DNA from: Alkalihalobacterium alkalinitrilicum
GTDB taxonomy: Bacteria > Bacillota > Bacilli > Bacillales > Bacillaceae_F
DNA length: 64,000 nt
Direction of reading: 5' to 3'
Assembly (NCBI RefSeq): GCF_002019605.1
Contig: NZ_KV917368.1
Coordinates: forward strand, 3,982,519-4,046,518
Shown here: in pieces, positions 8,926 to 17,956 of the stretch
Layout of the letters: each line of letters starts with the position of its first letter
Numbering within the stretch: the stretch's first letter is position 1
Notes under the pieces: model-generated
What the model was told of the DNA's origin: nothing
What the model saw: the letters and a program-made list of their open reading frames with translations, nothing else
Databases searched by the model: none
Translations under genes and position numbers: made by a program

Positions 8926-9747
8926 ATGCTTCGCGGAATTTATGGTTCAGCTGCAGCAATGATTGCCCAACAACAGCGTCAAGAAATGTTAACGAATAAT
9001 TTAGCGAATGTGAATACGCCAGGATTTAAAGCAGACCAAGCGTCATTACGTTCATTTCCCAATATGCTTATTCAAGCAATGGACACGTCAAACTTAAAAC
9101 CAGGTACGAGTCATTATGTAGGGTCGTTAGCGACGGGTTCTTATTTACAAGAGCGAACACCGAACTTTTTACAAGGTGATTTACAACAAACCGACAACAA
9201 CACCGACCTTGCGCTTCTTCAAGGAACAGTGCCCGTAAATGAGGACGGCAGACAAGGAGCTCTATTTTTTACTACTCAAAATGGTGACGGTGAAGTACGG
9301 TATACTCGTAACGGAAATTTAGCGGTAAATGGGCAAGGTTTCCTCGTCAATAGCCAAGGGTTTTATATGCTGAATACGGCAGGACAGCCGATTCAAGTAG
9401 GGAATGAAGGGTTCAGTGTCGATCGTGAAGGTTTTGTATTTACAGACGATGATGTTCCTGTAGGGCAAATGCTAGTCGTTCTTGCTGAAGACCCAATGCT
9501 TCTTGTAAAAGAAGCAGACGGGTTATTACGATTGACTGAAGGTGGAGCGCTGCCAACAGCAATTGGAAATGGACAAGTGACGTATCAAATTCAACAAGGC
9601 TTTATTGAACGATCAAACGTAGATTCGTCTCAAACGATGACGGAAATGATGAGTGCTTATCGTTCGTTTGAGGCCAATCAAAAAGTATTACAAGCATACG
9701 ACCGTAGCTTAGAAAAAGCGGTCAATGAAGTTGGAAGAATTGGCTAA
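8926..9747 (+). CDS. flhO: flagellar hook-basal body protein FlhO
   Basis: Flagellar rod/hook family protein exported through the flagellar type III apparatus. The N-terminal rod signature NNLANVNTPGFKAD and the C-terminal helix with SYRSFEANQKVLQ-type residues (here SAYRSFEANQKVLQAYD) frame a variable beta-rich middle. I start it at ATG 8926 (MLRGIYGS) because AAGGAGGATGTC lies directly upstream and FlhO proteins begin this way. A GTG- or ATT-type extension to 8875 adds 17 residues without a ribosome binding site. It is the third gene in the spoIIID-mbl-flhO-flhP order, with flhP 16 bases downstream. Confidence 0.93.
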   Translation: MLRGIYGSAAAMIAQQQRQEMLTNNLANVNTPGFKADQASLRSFPNMLIQAMDTSNLKPGTSHYVGSLATGSYLQERTPNFLQGDLQQTDNNTDLALLQGTVPVNEDGRQGALFFTTQNGDGEVRYTRNGNLAVNGQGFLVNSQGFYMLNTAGQPIQVGNEGFSVDREGFVFTDDDVPVGQMLVVLAEDPMLLVKEADGLLRLTEGGALPTAIGNGQVTYQIQQGFIERSNVDSSQTMTEMMSAYRSFEANQKVLQAYDRSLEKAVNEVGRIG

Positions 9748-9763
9748 GGTGGTGGAAACGTAG

Positions 9764-10603
9764 ATGAACACATCGATGATGACGGCGTCAGTAACAATGG
9801 GACAATTGCAAAAGCAAATGGATACAATCGCTCATAATTTAGCGAATACGAATACGACGGGGTTTAAACGTCGTGAAGCTACTTTTTCTGATTTATTATT
9901 CCAACAAGTCAACAATCAGATGGTGCCTTCCATGGAAACAGGACGTCTCACACCGAATGGAATTCGTGTAGGAGCTGGAGCGAAGATTGGACAAACGGCT
10001 TTACGTACGGAACAAGGTTCAATCCAAACAACGGATCGACCTCTAGACCTTGCTATTCAAAATCCTAACCATTTCTTCCAAGTAGAAGTGCGGAATGATG
10101 ATCAATCAGAAGTGCGTTACACGAGGGACGGGGCATACTACTTTTCACAAAATCCAGATAACCCAAATGTGTTAAATATCGTTACAGGTCAAGGCCATTT
10201 TCTTCTTGGTCCCAATGGCCCAGTAACTGTACCAGCCGACCACTCAGAAGTGCAAATTGATGAAAATGGTGTCATCTCTGTTATACTTAGAGATGGAACA
10301 ACGGTTGGAGCAGGACGGTTAGAATTGGTCAATGTCCAACGACCACAAATCCTTGAACAATTAGGGGGAAATTTATTTGGGCTTCCGAATAACTTGATCG
10401 AGCAAGGATATGTACCTGCAGATATATTAGGAGTTATCCCAGCTGGACAAGTTAGTGTACGACAAGGGGCTTTAGAAATGTCTAACGTTGATATGGGTAG
10501 AGAAATGTCAGAAATGATTTTGGCGCAACGTTCGTATCAATTTAATGCCCGCTCAATTTCAATGGCAGACCAAATGATGGGCTTAGTAAACTCCATCCGT
10601 TAA
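9764..10603 (+). CDS. flhP: flagellar hook-basal body protein FlhP
   Basis: Second rod-family flagellar protein of the pair, 279 residues. The N-terminal signature HNLANTNTTGFKRREATF (about residues 24-41) and the C-terminal motif SNVDMGREMSEMILAQRSYQ are both intact; such terminal helices pair in the axial structure. Its ATG lies 16 bases after flhO, behind AGGTGGTGG, so the two are probably co-transcribed. In B. subtilis fabZ lies next to flhP. Here about 8.9 kb of other DNA lies between them. Confidence 0.94.
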   Translation: MNTSMMTASVTMGQLQKQMDTIAHNLANTNTTGFKRREATFSDLLFQQVNNQMVPSMETGRLTPNGIRVGAGAKIGQTALRTEQGSIQTTDRPLDLAIQNPNHFFQVEVRNDDQSEVRYTRDGAYYFSQNPDNPNVLNIVTGQGHFLLGPNGPVTVPADHSEVQIDENGVISVILRDGTTVGAGRLELVNVQRPQILEQLGGNLFGLPNNLIEQGYVPADILGVIPAGQVSVRQGALEMSNVDMGREMSEMILAQRSYQFNARSISMADQMMGLVNSIR

Positions 10604-10650
10604 ACTTTGCCATGTTAACTTTTCTAAAGTAAACGATAAGAAACGGCACC

Positions 10651-10818
10651 GTGACTCGCGATATCATCAAAAAAACGGGTCTCACTGAAAAAATGATTGG
10701 GCTAACGCTGCCGTACGGGCCTGGCGCTAGCCTTCACATATTTAACTTAGAAATTATTGAACAAATTCGGCAACCCTACGATACTAGGTATGACAGGACA
10801 GGGAGAAGTTATGGATAA
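10651..10818 (+). CDS. candidate 55-codon ORF overlapping the EpuA-like gene
   Basis: A GTG-started frame (VTRDIIKKTGLTEKMIGL...) runs 55 codons to a TAA at 10816-10818. It overlaps the ATG of the next gene by eight bases, in the sequence ATGGATAA. The same 8-base overlap links the dikinase regulator and ppdK at 15022, so it looks like a coupled gene pair. Against this, no convincing Shine-Dalgarno sequence precedes the GTG. An internal ATG (MIGLTLPYG) is an alternative start. I do not recognise the product. Confidence 0.4.
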   Translation: MTRDIIKKTGLTEKMIGLTLPYGPGASLHIFNLEIIEQIRQPYDTRYDRTGRSYG

Positions 10819-11557
10819 GCGCGATGTAGCACAACATAAACTTAATAACGAACACGAACCACATTCAGAATCAGACACGAGTCAAGTCACTGAAACAGAC
10901 GAAACCGTACAGGAGTCTGCATCTGAACAGGAGAGTAAAGAGGAATCCGCAGTGGACCATCAAGTGGATGAAGAAACGAAAGTCTTTACACCTGTGGAAT
11001 CACAAACGCACGAGCGTGCAGATGATCTAGTAGCTGAACATCAAGAAGACGATGTGACAAAGAGGTACGACGCAGTCGACGGCACATCACTGGAAACAAG
11101 TAAGCTCGATGCTGCATCAGCAAGCGAAAGCGATGAGGCAGAGTCAGATGATACAAAGGTCTTTGAATCTACTGACAAATCAACTTCCGAAACACTAGAA
11201 GAAGAGAGCTCTTCTGTAGACTTGAGTCAAGACACGATCGTTCATGGTGCACCTTTGGCTTCTTCCACCGAAGCACAGTCGAGTTCAAGTGAAAACGATG
11301 AAAACGCTACTAACACGGAAGAAGGAAAAAAGGATACTCGTGAAGAACGGAATAAAAATCGAAAAAAGCGAAAGAAAGAACGAATTCGCATAGTTCCTAT
11401 CTGGCTACGTTTATTCATTGTGATTTTATTATGTGGTGTAAGTTTGGTAGCTGGTTTAATGGTTGGTTTTGGAGTGATCGGAAACGGGACACCTACGGAA
11501 ATCCTGCAACGAGAAACGTGGGAACATATATATAGTATCATCAGCGGTGCCGAGTAA
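10811..11557 (+). CDS. EpuA-like membrane protein (annotated in databases as RNA polymerase beta subunit)
   Basis: The first ~190 residues are low-complexity, rich in Ser, Glu, Asp and Thr. A basic stretch (RNKNRKKRKKERIR) then precedes one transmembrane helix (VPIWLRLFIVILLCGVSLVA) and a short exposed C-terminus ending in WEHIYSIISGAE. The basic segment plus helix is the core of the EpuA family, small proteins often mislabelled as RNA polymerase subunit beta. I start at ATG 10811 because AGGGAG lies just upstream; the ATG at 10757 has none. Orientation is probably N-in. The long acidic N-terminus is larger than usual for the family. Function unknown. Confidence 0.75.
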   Translation: MDKRDVAQHKLNNEHEPHSESDTSQVTETDETVQESASEQESKEESAVDHQVDEETKVFTPVESQTHERADDLVAEHQEDDVTKRYDAVDGTSLETSKLDAASASESDEAESDDTKVFESTDKSTSETLEEESSSVDLSQDTIVHGAPLASSTEAQSSSSENDENATNTEEGKKDTREERNKNRKKRKKERIRIVPIWLRLFIVILLCGVSLVAGLMVGFGVIGNGTPTEILQRETWEHIYSIISGAE

Positions 11558-11723
11558 GTGAAAGGTGCCGTTTTTGGTTTTTGTATAGTTTTTATAATAC
11601 TATATTTTTCTACTCAATATATGTTGTAAATACTACGCCCTGGTATACTACAAATAAGAGCAGTATTGTTTAAGTAGAAAAAATAGAGATCTGTGCTACC
11701 ATCAAGGTATCTAAAATCAAAAA

Positions 11724-11763
11724 ATTGTTCATCTGGGTATAGATTTATTCCCAGATGAACAAT
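11724..11763. repeat. perfect 14-bp inverted repeat
   Basis: ATTGTTCATCTGGG (11724-11737) is exactly complementary to CCCAGATGAACAAT (11750-11763), with a 12-base spacer. It lies directly before a terminator and about 115 bases upstream of a short membrane-peptide ORF. It could be an RNA hairpin, an operator or the end of a small mobile element; nothing decides between these. Confidence 0.8.
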
Positions 11764-11766
11764 GTC

Positions 11767-11798
11767 AAAACCGCCACTGATAATAATGACGGTTTTTT
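11767..11798 (+). terminator. rho-independent terminator
   Basis: AAAACCG (11767-11773) pairs with CGGTTTT (11790-11796) and continues into further T residues. Together with the inverted repeat just upstream it may end the spoIIID-mbl-flh transcript, or a short untranslated RNA starting after the EpuA-like gene. Confidence 0.7.
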
Positions 11799-11877
11799 AT
11801 AGTTTAAACAAAATTTAAAGGCACTTTAGAATATATTTTATAATGTTACTGTTAGCTAAAGGGAGTATAGGGGGATA

Positions 11878-11967
11878 ATGTTGATGGTTACTAAAATTTT
11901 ATTATACGTTTTTATATTGTTTAATATTTTAGGATTACTCTATTGGATTGGTGCAATGATTAAATAA
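11878..11967 (+). CDS. candidate 29-residue membrane peptide
   Basis: An ATG preceded by GGGGGATA opens a 29-codon frame: MLMVTKILLYVFILF and then NILGLLYWIGAMIK before TAA. It is almost entirely hydrophobic with Lys near both ends, as expected for a single-span membrane peptide. It is convergent with the DoxX-like gene, with nine bases between the two stop codons. It could be a type I toxin-like or regulatory peptide, but I see no proven antisense RNA. The call depends on the ribosome binding site and composition only. Confidence 0.4.
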   Translation: MLMVTKILLYVFILFNILGLLYWIGAMIK

Positions 11968-11976
11968 AAATAGGAT

Positions 11977-12516
11977 TTAGGAATTAATAAATAGTTTTTC
12001 TTTATTATATGGCATGGAGACGTTTTTTTCTCTTTTGTATCGGTTCAAGGTCAACAGAGTATATAAATTAAAATACTTATCGAGACTTAAGTGATATACA
12101 TCTGACCTGAAAATAATTAATGAAAATGCACTTGTATAAAGAATAAGGCTCATTAGGTTCATATTTCCAGAAAGAATAAAATTAATGTGCATAAAGAGAC
12201 AAGTAAGGATAGAAGGTATGGTAAATAAACCTGCTATAAGGAATATGCCAAGTATAATTTGGACAATTGGGATAACATAATTCAAAACCATCACATGCTC
12301 TAAAGCTATATTCTCTATGAAACTCTTATAAAAGGTTGGGACATGGGAATTTTGTAATGAAATTATTAGATAATCCTTCAAAAATAAACCTGGTTCTTTA
12401 AACCAAAACTTTTCGGTAATTTTGGTCACACCTGCCAATAACCAACCTACTCCAAAAAGAATACGCATTAAAACAAAAAGAAATGAAAGGAATCTTACAT
12501 TTTTCATTATTTTCAT
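11977..12516 (-). CDS. DoxX-like/MauE-like four-helix membrane protein
   Basis: The 179-residue protein has four hydrophobic helices (about residues 8-27, 72-95, 97-116 and 120-140). The motif RILFGVGWLLAGVTKI in helix 1 and the Gly/Leu-rich LNYVIPIVQIILGIFLIAGL in helix 2 are typical of DoxX/DoxD-like integral membrane proteins. These are linked to redox chemistry or quinone/thiol metabolism in various bacteria. The ATG at 12516 follows AGGAGGTTAA. It is a lone gene on the minus strand beside an IS110 remnant, inside a block absent from the usual flhP-fabZ order, so acquisition by transfer is plausible. The exact activity is unknown. Confidence 0.65.
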   Translation of the reverse strand: MKIMKNVRFLSFLFVLMRILFGVGWLLAGVTKITEKFWFKEPGLFLKDYLIISLQNSHVPTFYKSFIENIALEHVMVLNYVIPIVQIILGIFLIAGLFTIPSILTCLFMHINFILSGNMNLMSLILYTSAFSLIIFRSDVYHLSLDKYFNLYTLLTLNRYKREKNVSMPYNKEKLFINS

Positions 12517-12855
12517 TTAACCTCCTAAATCTTATTTTTCCTAAAGGCATTTATTTTGCCTGAGGGAAACTTTTTGATCAAAAAAATTACTAAAAGTTAT
12601 TTAGGTATTATCCCTAATAAATCATATGCCTTACTGCTGAAATGTTTCCTCCATGCACAAAAGTTTACCATACGCAAAAAGATTTTGTAAATATATATTT
12701 ATATATCAGGTACTTTAAGAAAAAGTGTGAAATCACCCTGCTGTTATTCTCCCCCCACTTATCAGAGGATATTGTTGAACGTAACGAAACTTGGGAGATT
12801 AAAAGATTTAATTATAATCAAGAATGTCTTTGGACTTAATATTCCAATATCTGTT
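12517..12855. other. intergenic region between the DoxX-like gene and the IS110 remnant
   Basis: It holds the upstream region of the DoxX-like gene and AT-rich DNA. Two short overlapping frames (12642-12839 and 12727-12963) have no ribosome binding site or recognisable product. The sequence TACCTGACCCCC near 12870, where the transposase frame goes off family, resembles a short motif common in dispersed Bacillus repeats. Confidence 0.4.
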
Positions 12856-13911
12856 CTATTTATGAAAGTACCTGACCCCCAGCGCGTGGTCAAAATCGGT
12901 GATATCCCCCATTTCTGCATAGAATTCAGCACCCGTAACAACTCCTATTCCAGGTACAGCTAAAATAATAGCGCCAGGGGTCTCGATAAACAGGTCTTCA
13001 ATTTTCTTCTCTAACCGTTTAATTTGATTATCTAATAATTCTAACCGGTCTAATTTTTGAGCAAGAAGATAGATATCAACCTCTACATTCTCCTTAGGCT
13101 GAGAAATAGAGCTTTGTGCAAAATCTAGTAAACATTCAATCGTACTATCACGCAGTTTCAAATTTTCACGAATAGATAACTCACGTAACCCTTCTTTACC
13201 CAGTTCTAGAATATCGTTAGGGTGTGGGTAATGTCTCATCATATAGCGCGGGGCTTTACCAAACAATTTAGAGAAGGGTTGGACATGTTTTCGCTTTCCA
13301 TTATCCCAAATACTTTTTCCTTGGAATTCACGAAATACATGGTCTATATGCATCCGAATTAAGTTCTGTGTAGAAGTCCGGTCATCAACTAATTCACGGC
13401 GTGCGCGAGTTAATTTTTGTAAAGAACCTATACTGCCTGAACGTAGCTCACTAGATGTTCCTCTCCCGTGGATCAATGACTGTATAATAGCCATGAGATC
13501 AATATTATCTGTTTTAGACCAATTTAAGAGAGCTTGCCTTTCTTGGTCCGTTGTCGCTGCATTTATGATTCGGACACGGTATCCTTCTTTATGACATCGA
13601 CGAACAAGATCTTCGTAATAATGCCCAGTGGTTTCAATTCCTACCACAACCTCTTTCATACCATACTTTTCTCTTTCCTCCCGAATATGCTTTTTAACTA
13701 TGTCTAACCCTGTTAGAGACGCATCAAACTCAAACGGTTTAACTAATATATCCCCATAGAACGTACAAATCATTGCTTTATGTGTATACTTAGCCGCATC
13801 AATTGCCACCATTAATAGGTTTTCAGTCCCAGTTTCTCTTATAAACTTTGCCCACTGACTTCCGTTTTTCCCTTGAATATGGTTCAATAATGTATAAGTC
13901 ATCGTTTTCAT
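12856..13911 (-). CDS. IS110-family transposase, C-terminally truncated
   Basis: IS110 transposases are DEDD/serine recombinase-like enzymes. The N-terminal RuvC-like domain is present: Asp in MVAIDAAKYTHK, Glu in VVGIETTGHYY, and the Asp pair in KTDNIDLMAI. The C-terminal domain starts normally (GAIILAVPGIGVVTGAEFYAEMGD) but breaks off after ITDFDHALGVRYFHK. Full-length members are about 400-430 residues and carry a conserved Ser in the missing part; here there are 351. The element is therefore probably inactive. The gene sits between the DoxX-like gene and ppsR. Confidence 0.88.
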   Translation of the reverse strand: MKTMTYTLLNHIQGKNGSQWAKFIRETGTENLLMVAIDAAKYTHKAMICTFYGDILVKPFEFDASLTGLDIVKKHIREEREKYGMKEVVVGIETTGHYYEDLVRRCHKEGYRVRIINAATTDQERQALLNWSKTDNIDLMAIIQSLIHGRGTSSELRSGSIGSLQKLTRARRELVDDRTSTQNLIRMHIDHVFREFQGKSIWDNGKRKHVQPFSKLFGKAPRYMMRHYPHPNDILELGKEGLRELSIRENLKLRDSTIECLLDFAQSSISQPKENVEVDIYLLAQKLDRLELLDNQIKRLEKKIEDLFIETPGAIILAVPGIGVVTGAEFYAEMGDITDFDHALGVRYFHK

Positions 13912-14050
13912 CTCCTTTAGTAAAGGTGTTGTAACTGGAAGTACTGTGGTAGGTCCTTCTATTTTACAATGAAAACGGTGGCCTTTTTTATTTCCTTGAA
14001 CTATTTTCTATACTAGGCACCCTTTTAAAAATATTTTGAATTTTTTGACC
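12870..14050 (-). mobile_element. IS110-type element remnant
   Basis: The remnant consists of the truncated transposase gene plus about 140 bases of non-coding DNA upstream of its start (13912-14050). In IS110-group elements the upstream non-coding end encodes the bridge RNA that guides target choice. IS110 elements lack terminal inverted repeats, so I cannot fix the ends. The right (3') end appears deleted near 12870-12890. Boundaries are approximate. Confidence 0.45.
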
Positions 14051-14204
14051 TAATTTCAAAATAAAGGATTGTATGAAATCACTATTAATGATAGTATACT
14101 AATAAGTTTAATAGTATAACACATATACTCAAAAATTGAGTAGAAAGTATAACCTAATTAGTCTATAAAACAACAAAATTCGTCAAAGGAATAGGAGGTC
14201 GGAT

Positions 14205-15029
14205 GTGAAAAAGAAGGATATTGTTTACGTAGTATCTGATTCGGTTGGCGAAACAGCTGAGTTGATGGTAAAAGCCGTTGCATCACAATTTAATTGGGAA
14301 GATGTTGAAATTAAGCATATTTCCTACGTAGAGGATATTAACGATCTTAATAATGTCATTACTGCCGCTAAATATAATAATTCCATCATTGCCTATACGA
14401 TCGTCATACCGTCTTTAAAGCAATTTCTAGACCAGAAGGCAGAGGAAACAGGAATTACGGCGATTGATTTATTAAATCCCCTGATGGATGCATTTATCCA
14501 GAAGTTTAATAAAGATCCTGTTCGTCAGCCACGGCTTATGAGGAAATTAGATGATAATTATTTCCGCAGAGTGGAAGCGGTTGAGTTCGCAGTAAAATAT
14601 GATGATGGACAAGATGTAAGAGGGATTAAGCATGCAGATATTGTGCTAATTGGGGTTTCTAGAACATCCAAGACACCGCTTTCAATGTATTTGGCCCATA
14701 AACGATTTAAAGTAGCAAATGTACCTTTAGTCCCAGAAATTGCACCTCCTGATGAACTTTTTGATATTCCGAAAAATAAATGTGTTGGTTTAATAATAAC
14801 ACCAGATAAACTGAATGAAATTCGCACGGAACGACTAAAAAATTTAGGGTTAACAACCCAAGCGAATTATGCGAGTTTGGATCGGATCCTTAAAGAATTA
14901 GACTATGCAGAAAAAATTATGAAACGAGTAGGTTGTCCGGTTTTAAATGTCTCAAATAAAGCGATAGAAGAGACGGCGGATTTAATATTAGCGATGTTAA
15001 AAAAGAGAGGGGCAGTATTAAATGGATAA
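14205..15029 (+). CDS. pyruvate, phosphate dikinase regulatory protein (kinase/pyrophosphorylase)
   Basis: Bifunctional DUF299-family regulator. It phosphorylates, using ADP, and dephosphorylates, with phosphate, the Thr next to the catalytic His of its target dikinase. The P-loop-like motif GVSRTSKT spans residues 150-157. The N-terminus IVYVVSDSVGETAELMV is typical of the family, and the length of 274 residues fits. The GTG start follows AGGAGGTCG. The gene overlaps the dikinase gene by eight bases, which confirms its target as PPDK rather than PEP synthase. The upstream DNA has a palindromic TAGTATACTA element near 14092 that could be regulatory. Confidence 0.93.
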   Translation: MKKKDIVYVVSDSVGETAELMVKAVASQFNWEDVEIKHISYVEDINDLNNVITAAKYNNSIIAYTIVIPSLKQFLDQKAEETGITAIDLLNPLMDAFIQKFNKDPVRQPRLMRKLDDNYFRRVEAVEFAVKYDDGQDVRGIKHADIVLIGVSRTSKTPLSMYLAHKRFKVANVPLVPEIAPPDELFDIPKNKCVGLIITPDKLNEIRTERLKNLGLTTQANYASLDRILKELDYAEKIMKRVGCPVLNVSNKAIEETADLILAMLKKRGAVLNG

Positions 15030-17691
15030 ATTTGTTTATATGTTTGATGAGGCGATCAACAAAACAAAGGAACTTTTAGGAGGCAAGGGAGCTAATTTAG
15101 CAGAAATGACTCGAATTGGCTTACCTGTTCCTTATGGTTTTACCATTACGACAGAGACGTGTAATAAATATTATGATGCGGGAAAATCGATTTCACCAGA
15201 GATGGAACGTCAAGTTTTAGATGCCCTTAACACCCTTGAAGAAAAAACAGGTAAAAAGCTGGGCGATCCATCCAAACCGCTACTTGTTTCCGTCCGTTCT
15301 GGTGCAGTGCATTCGATGCCAGGAATGATGGATACCATTTTAAATCTAGGTATGAATGACGATACTGTCGAAGGTCTAGCAAAGCTAACAGACAATCCAC
15401 GTTTTGCTTATGACTCTTACCGTAGATTTATTCAAATGTTTAGTGATGTTGTCCTAAAAATAGATGGTTTTTATTTTGAACAATTTTTGGAAGAAATCAG
15501 GGAAGAAAAGGGTTACACCTCAGATCCTGAAATGACTGCAGAAGATTGGAAAGAAGTGATCAAAGGATACAAAGAGATTGTAACAAAGCATTCGAAAAGG
15601 GCGTTTCCTGAGGATCCAAAGGAGCAGTTATTCCTTTCGATTAGTGCTGTTTTTGATTCATGGAATAATCAGCGTGCTCTCGTATACCGTCGTATTCAGA
15701 ATATTCCCGATCATCTTGGGACAGCTGTTAATATTCAAAGCATGGTGTTTGGAAATATGGGTAACGATTCTGGGACTGGTGTTGCGTTTACTCGTAATCC
15801 TTCTACAGGGGAAGCTGAGCTTTACGGTGAATATTTAATAAATGCTCAGGGAGAGGATGTTGTTGCTGGAATTCGTACCCCGCAACCCATTGCTACCCTT
15901 CAAGATGAAATGCCAGAAGTATATCAGCAATTTGTAGATACTTGTCAACTTCTTGAAAACCACTATCAAGACATGCAAGACATTGAGTTTACAGTAGAAC
16001 GTGGTAAACTATTTATTCTGCAAACACGGACGGGAAAAAGAACCGCTCAAGCAGCCATTAGAATAGCCGTTGAGTTAGTAAAAGAACAACTTATTAGTAA
16101 GAAAGAAGCGATCCTGCGTGTTGATCCTGATCAGCTTAACCAGCTGCTTCATCGCCGAATTGATGATTTATATGAACGGAAACAGCTAGCTAAAGGTCTA
16201 CCAGCTTCTCCAGGGGCTGCAACAGGGCAAGTCGTATTTGATGCCGATGAAGCAGAAAAATTAGCAAAAGACGAAATAAAAGTAATTCTTGTTCGCCCTG
16301 AAACGACACCTGACGACATTCATGGAATTGTCGCAGCTCAAGCAACAATTACTAGCCGTGGAGGAATGACAAGTCATGCCGCAGTGGTTGCAAGAGGGAT
16401 GGGGAAAGCTTGTATATGTGGCTGCGAAGCATTAAAAATTGATTTAAAATCAAAGCAGTTTAAAGTAGGAGATACGATTGTCAACCAAGGTGATGTGATT
16501 TCGATTGATGGTTCAACAGGTGAAATCTTCTTAGGTGAGATTCCAATGATCGAGCCACAGCTTTCTGACGAGTTTCAATTGCTACTTACTTGGGCAGATG
16601 AGGAAAGAAAACTTGGCGTAAGAGCCAATGCTGACAATCCTGAAGATGCTAAAAAAGCTCTTGACTTTGGAGCAGGTGGGATCGGATTATGCCGTACAGA
16701 ACATATGTTTATGGACGCCAAGCGAATTCCAACTGTACAAGAAATGATACTTGCAGAAACCTATCAGGAGCGTGAAGATGCGCTAGCGAAGTTATTGCCA
16801 ATGCAGCAAGAAGATTTTGAAGGAATCTTTGAAGCGATGCAAGGAAACCCTGTAACGATTCGTCTATTAGATCCGCCGCTTCACGAGTTCTTACCGGATA
16901 AAGAAGAACTTCTGGTTGAGGTGACAAAACTACAAATCACCAATTCAAATGCTAAGGAATTACAGGAGAAAGAGCAGCTTTTACGAAAAGTACGCCAATT
17001 AGATGAAATGAATCCAATGTTAGGTCACCGTGGTTGCCGGTTGGGAATGACTTTTCCAGAGATTTACGTGATGCAAGCGAAAGCAATCTTTTATGCGATT
17101 ACGAAGCTAGTGGAAAAAGGGATCGCTGTAAAACCAGAAATTATGATTCCATTGGTTGGACATGTCAATGAGTTAAAAGAAATGCGCCAATTAGTCATCA
17201 ATGCAGCGCTAAACATTGAGGAAGAAACAGGACAGAAATTTGATTATCTCATTGGTACGATGATTGAAGTACCACGAGCAGCATTAACAGCTGACCAGAT
17301 TGCCGAAGAGGCGGACTTTTTCTCGTTTGGAACGAATGATTTAACCCAAACGACTTTTGGCTACAGTCGAGATGATGCAGAAGGTAAGTTCCTTCAAGCT
17401 TATATTGAAAACAAAGTTCTTCCAGAAAATCCATTTGCTTCTCTTGATCAAGATGGAGTAGGAAAACTAGTTGAAACGGGCGTAAAGCTTGGTAGGGGAA
17501 TAAAGCCAGGCTTAAAAACAGGGATTTGCGGAGAGCATGGAGGCGAAAAGAAGTCCATCCAATTCTGCCAAGATGTAGGCTTGGATTACGTAAGCTGTTC
17601 ACCATACCGTGTACCTCTTGCACGCCTTGCAGCAGCTCAAGCAAATATTAAACATGAACAAAAACAGCGCGAACTGCAAATACAAATATAA
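15022..17691 (+). CDS. ppdK: pyruvate, phosphate dikinase
   Basis: Interconverts pyruvate + ATP + phosphate and PEP + AMP + pyrophosphate, linking glycolysis and gluconeogenesis. The 889 residues match the full-length family: an N-terminal ATP-grasp nucleotide-binding domain (KGANLAEM, SVRSGAVHSMPGMMDT), a central swivelling phospho-His domain (GGMTSHAAVVARG with His452), and a C-terminal PEP/pyruvate TIM barrel with Cys836 in GICGEHGG. Thr450 in the GGMTSHA motif is the expected phosphorylation site for the upstream regulator. It is coupled to that regulator by an ATGGATAA overlap and ends at a strong terminator. This regulator-dikinase pair normally lies elsewhere in Bacillus relative to flhP-fabZ, so it looks inserted here. 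Confidence 0.97.
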   Translation: MDKFVYMFDEAINKTKELLGGKGANLAEMTRIGLPVPYGFTITTETCNKYYDAGKSISPEMERQVLDALNTLEEKTGKKLGDPSKPLLVSVRSGAVHSMPGMMDTILNLGMNDDTVEGLAKLTDNPRFAYDSYRRFIQMFSDVVLKIDGFYFEQFLEEIREEKGYTSDPEMTAEDWKEVIKGYKEIVTKHSKRAFPEDPKEQLFLSISAVFDSWNNQRALVYRRIQNIPDHLGTAVNIQSMVFGNMGNDSGTGVAFTRNPSTGEAELYGEYLINAQGEDVVAGIRTPQPIATLQDEMPEVYQQFVDTCQLLENHYQDMQDIEFTVERGKLFILQTRTGKRTAQAAIRIAVELVKEQLISKKEAILRVDPDQLNQLLHRRIDDLYERKQLAKGLPASPGAATGQVVFDADEAEKLAKDEIKVILVRPETTPDDIHGIVAAQATITSRGGMTSHAAVVARGMGKACICGCEALKIDLKSKQFKVGDTIVNQGDVISIDGSTGEIFLGEIPMIEPQLSDEFQLLLTWADEERKLGVRANADNPEDAKKALDFGAGGIGLCRTEHMFMDAKRIPTVQEMILAETYQEREDALAKLLPMQQEDFEGIFEAMQGNPVTIRLLDPPLHEFLPDKEELLVEVTKLQITNSNAKELQEKEQLLRKVRQLDEMNPMLGHRGCRLGMTFPEIYVMQAKAIFYAITKLVEKGIAVKPEIMIPLVGHVNELKEMRQLVINAALNIEEETGQKFDYLIGTMIEVPRAALTADQIAEEADFFSFGTNDLTQTTFGYSRDDAEGKFLQAYIENKVLPENPFASLDQDGVGKLVETGVKLGRGIKPGLKTGICGEHGGEKKSIQFCQDVGLDYVSCSPYRVPLARLAAAQANIKHEQKQRELQIQI

Positions 17692-17721
17692 TAATGAAGA
17701 AGGCTGCCTCTTTGAATTATA

Positions 17722-17769
17722 CCCGAATAATGCACACTTATAAAAAAGTGCCCCATATTCGGGTTTTTT
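17722..17769 (+). terminator. terminator after ppdK
   Basis: CCCGAATA pairs with TATTCGGG, with an inner CACTT/AAGTG stem, and is followed by six T residues, about 30 bases after the ppdK stop. Confidence 0.85.
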
Positions 17770-17956
17770 CAGGTCTTTAGAAGAAAAAATCGTATTTAAC
17801 GCTTTTCCGAAAGAAGTCTCCCTCTTCAAGTGTGTGAAGGGCAAAGCCCAACGGTAAGGGGGAGATGAATTTCGGTTGGGCCATAGCCCAAAATACTCTC
17901 TTTATGCTATAATAAGAACATACGTTCTTACTTATTAAGTGAGGTGATGATTTGAT

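Noticed and set aside
12642-12963. Two overlapping short ORFs upstream of the IS110 remnant
   Set aside because: No ribosome site, AT-rich and protein-unlike composition; they cross into the antisense of the transposase.
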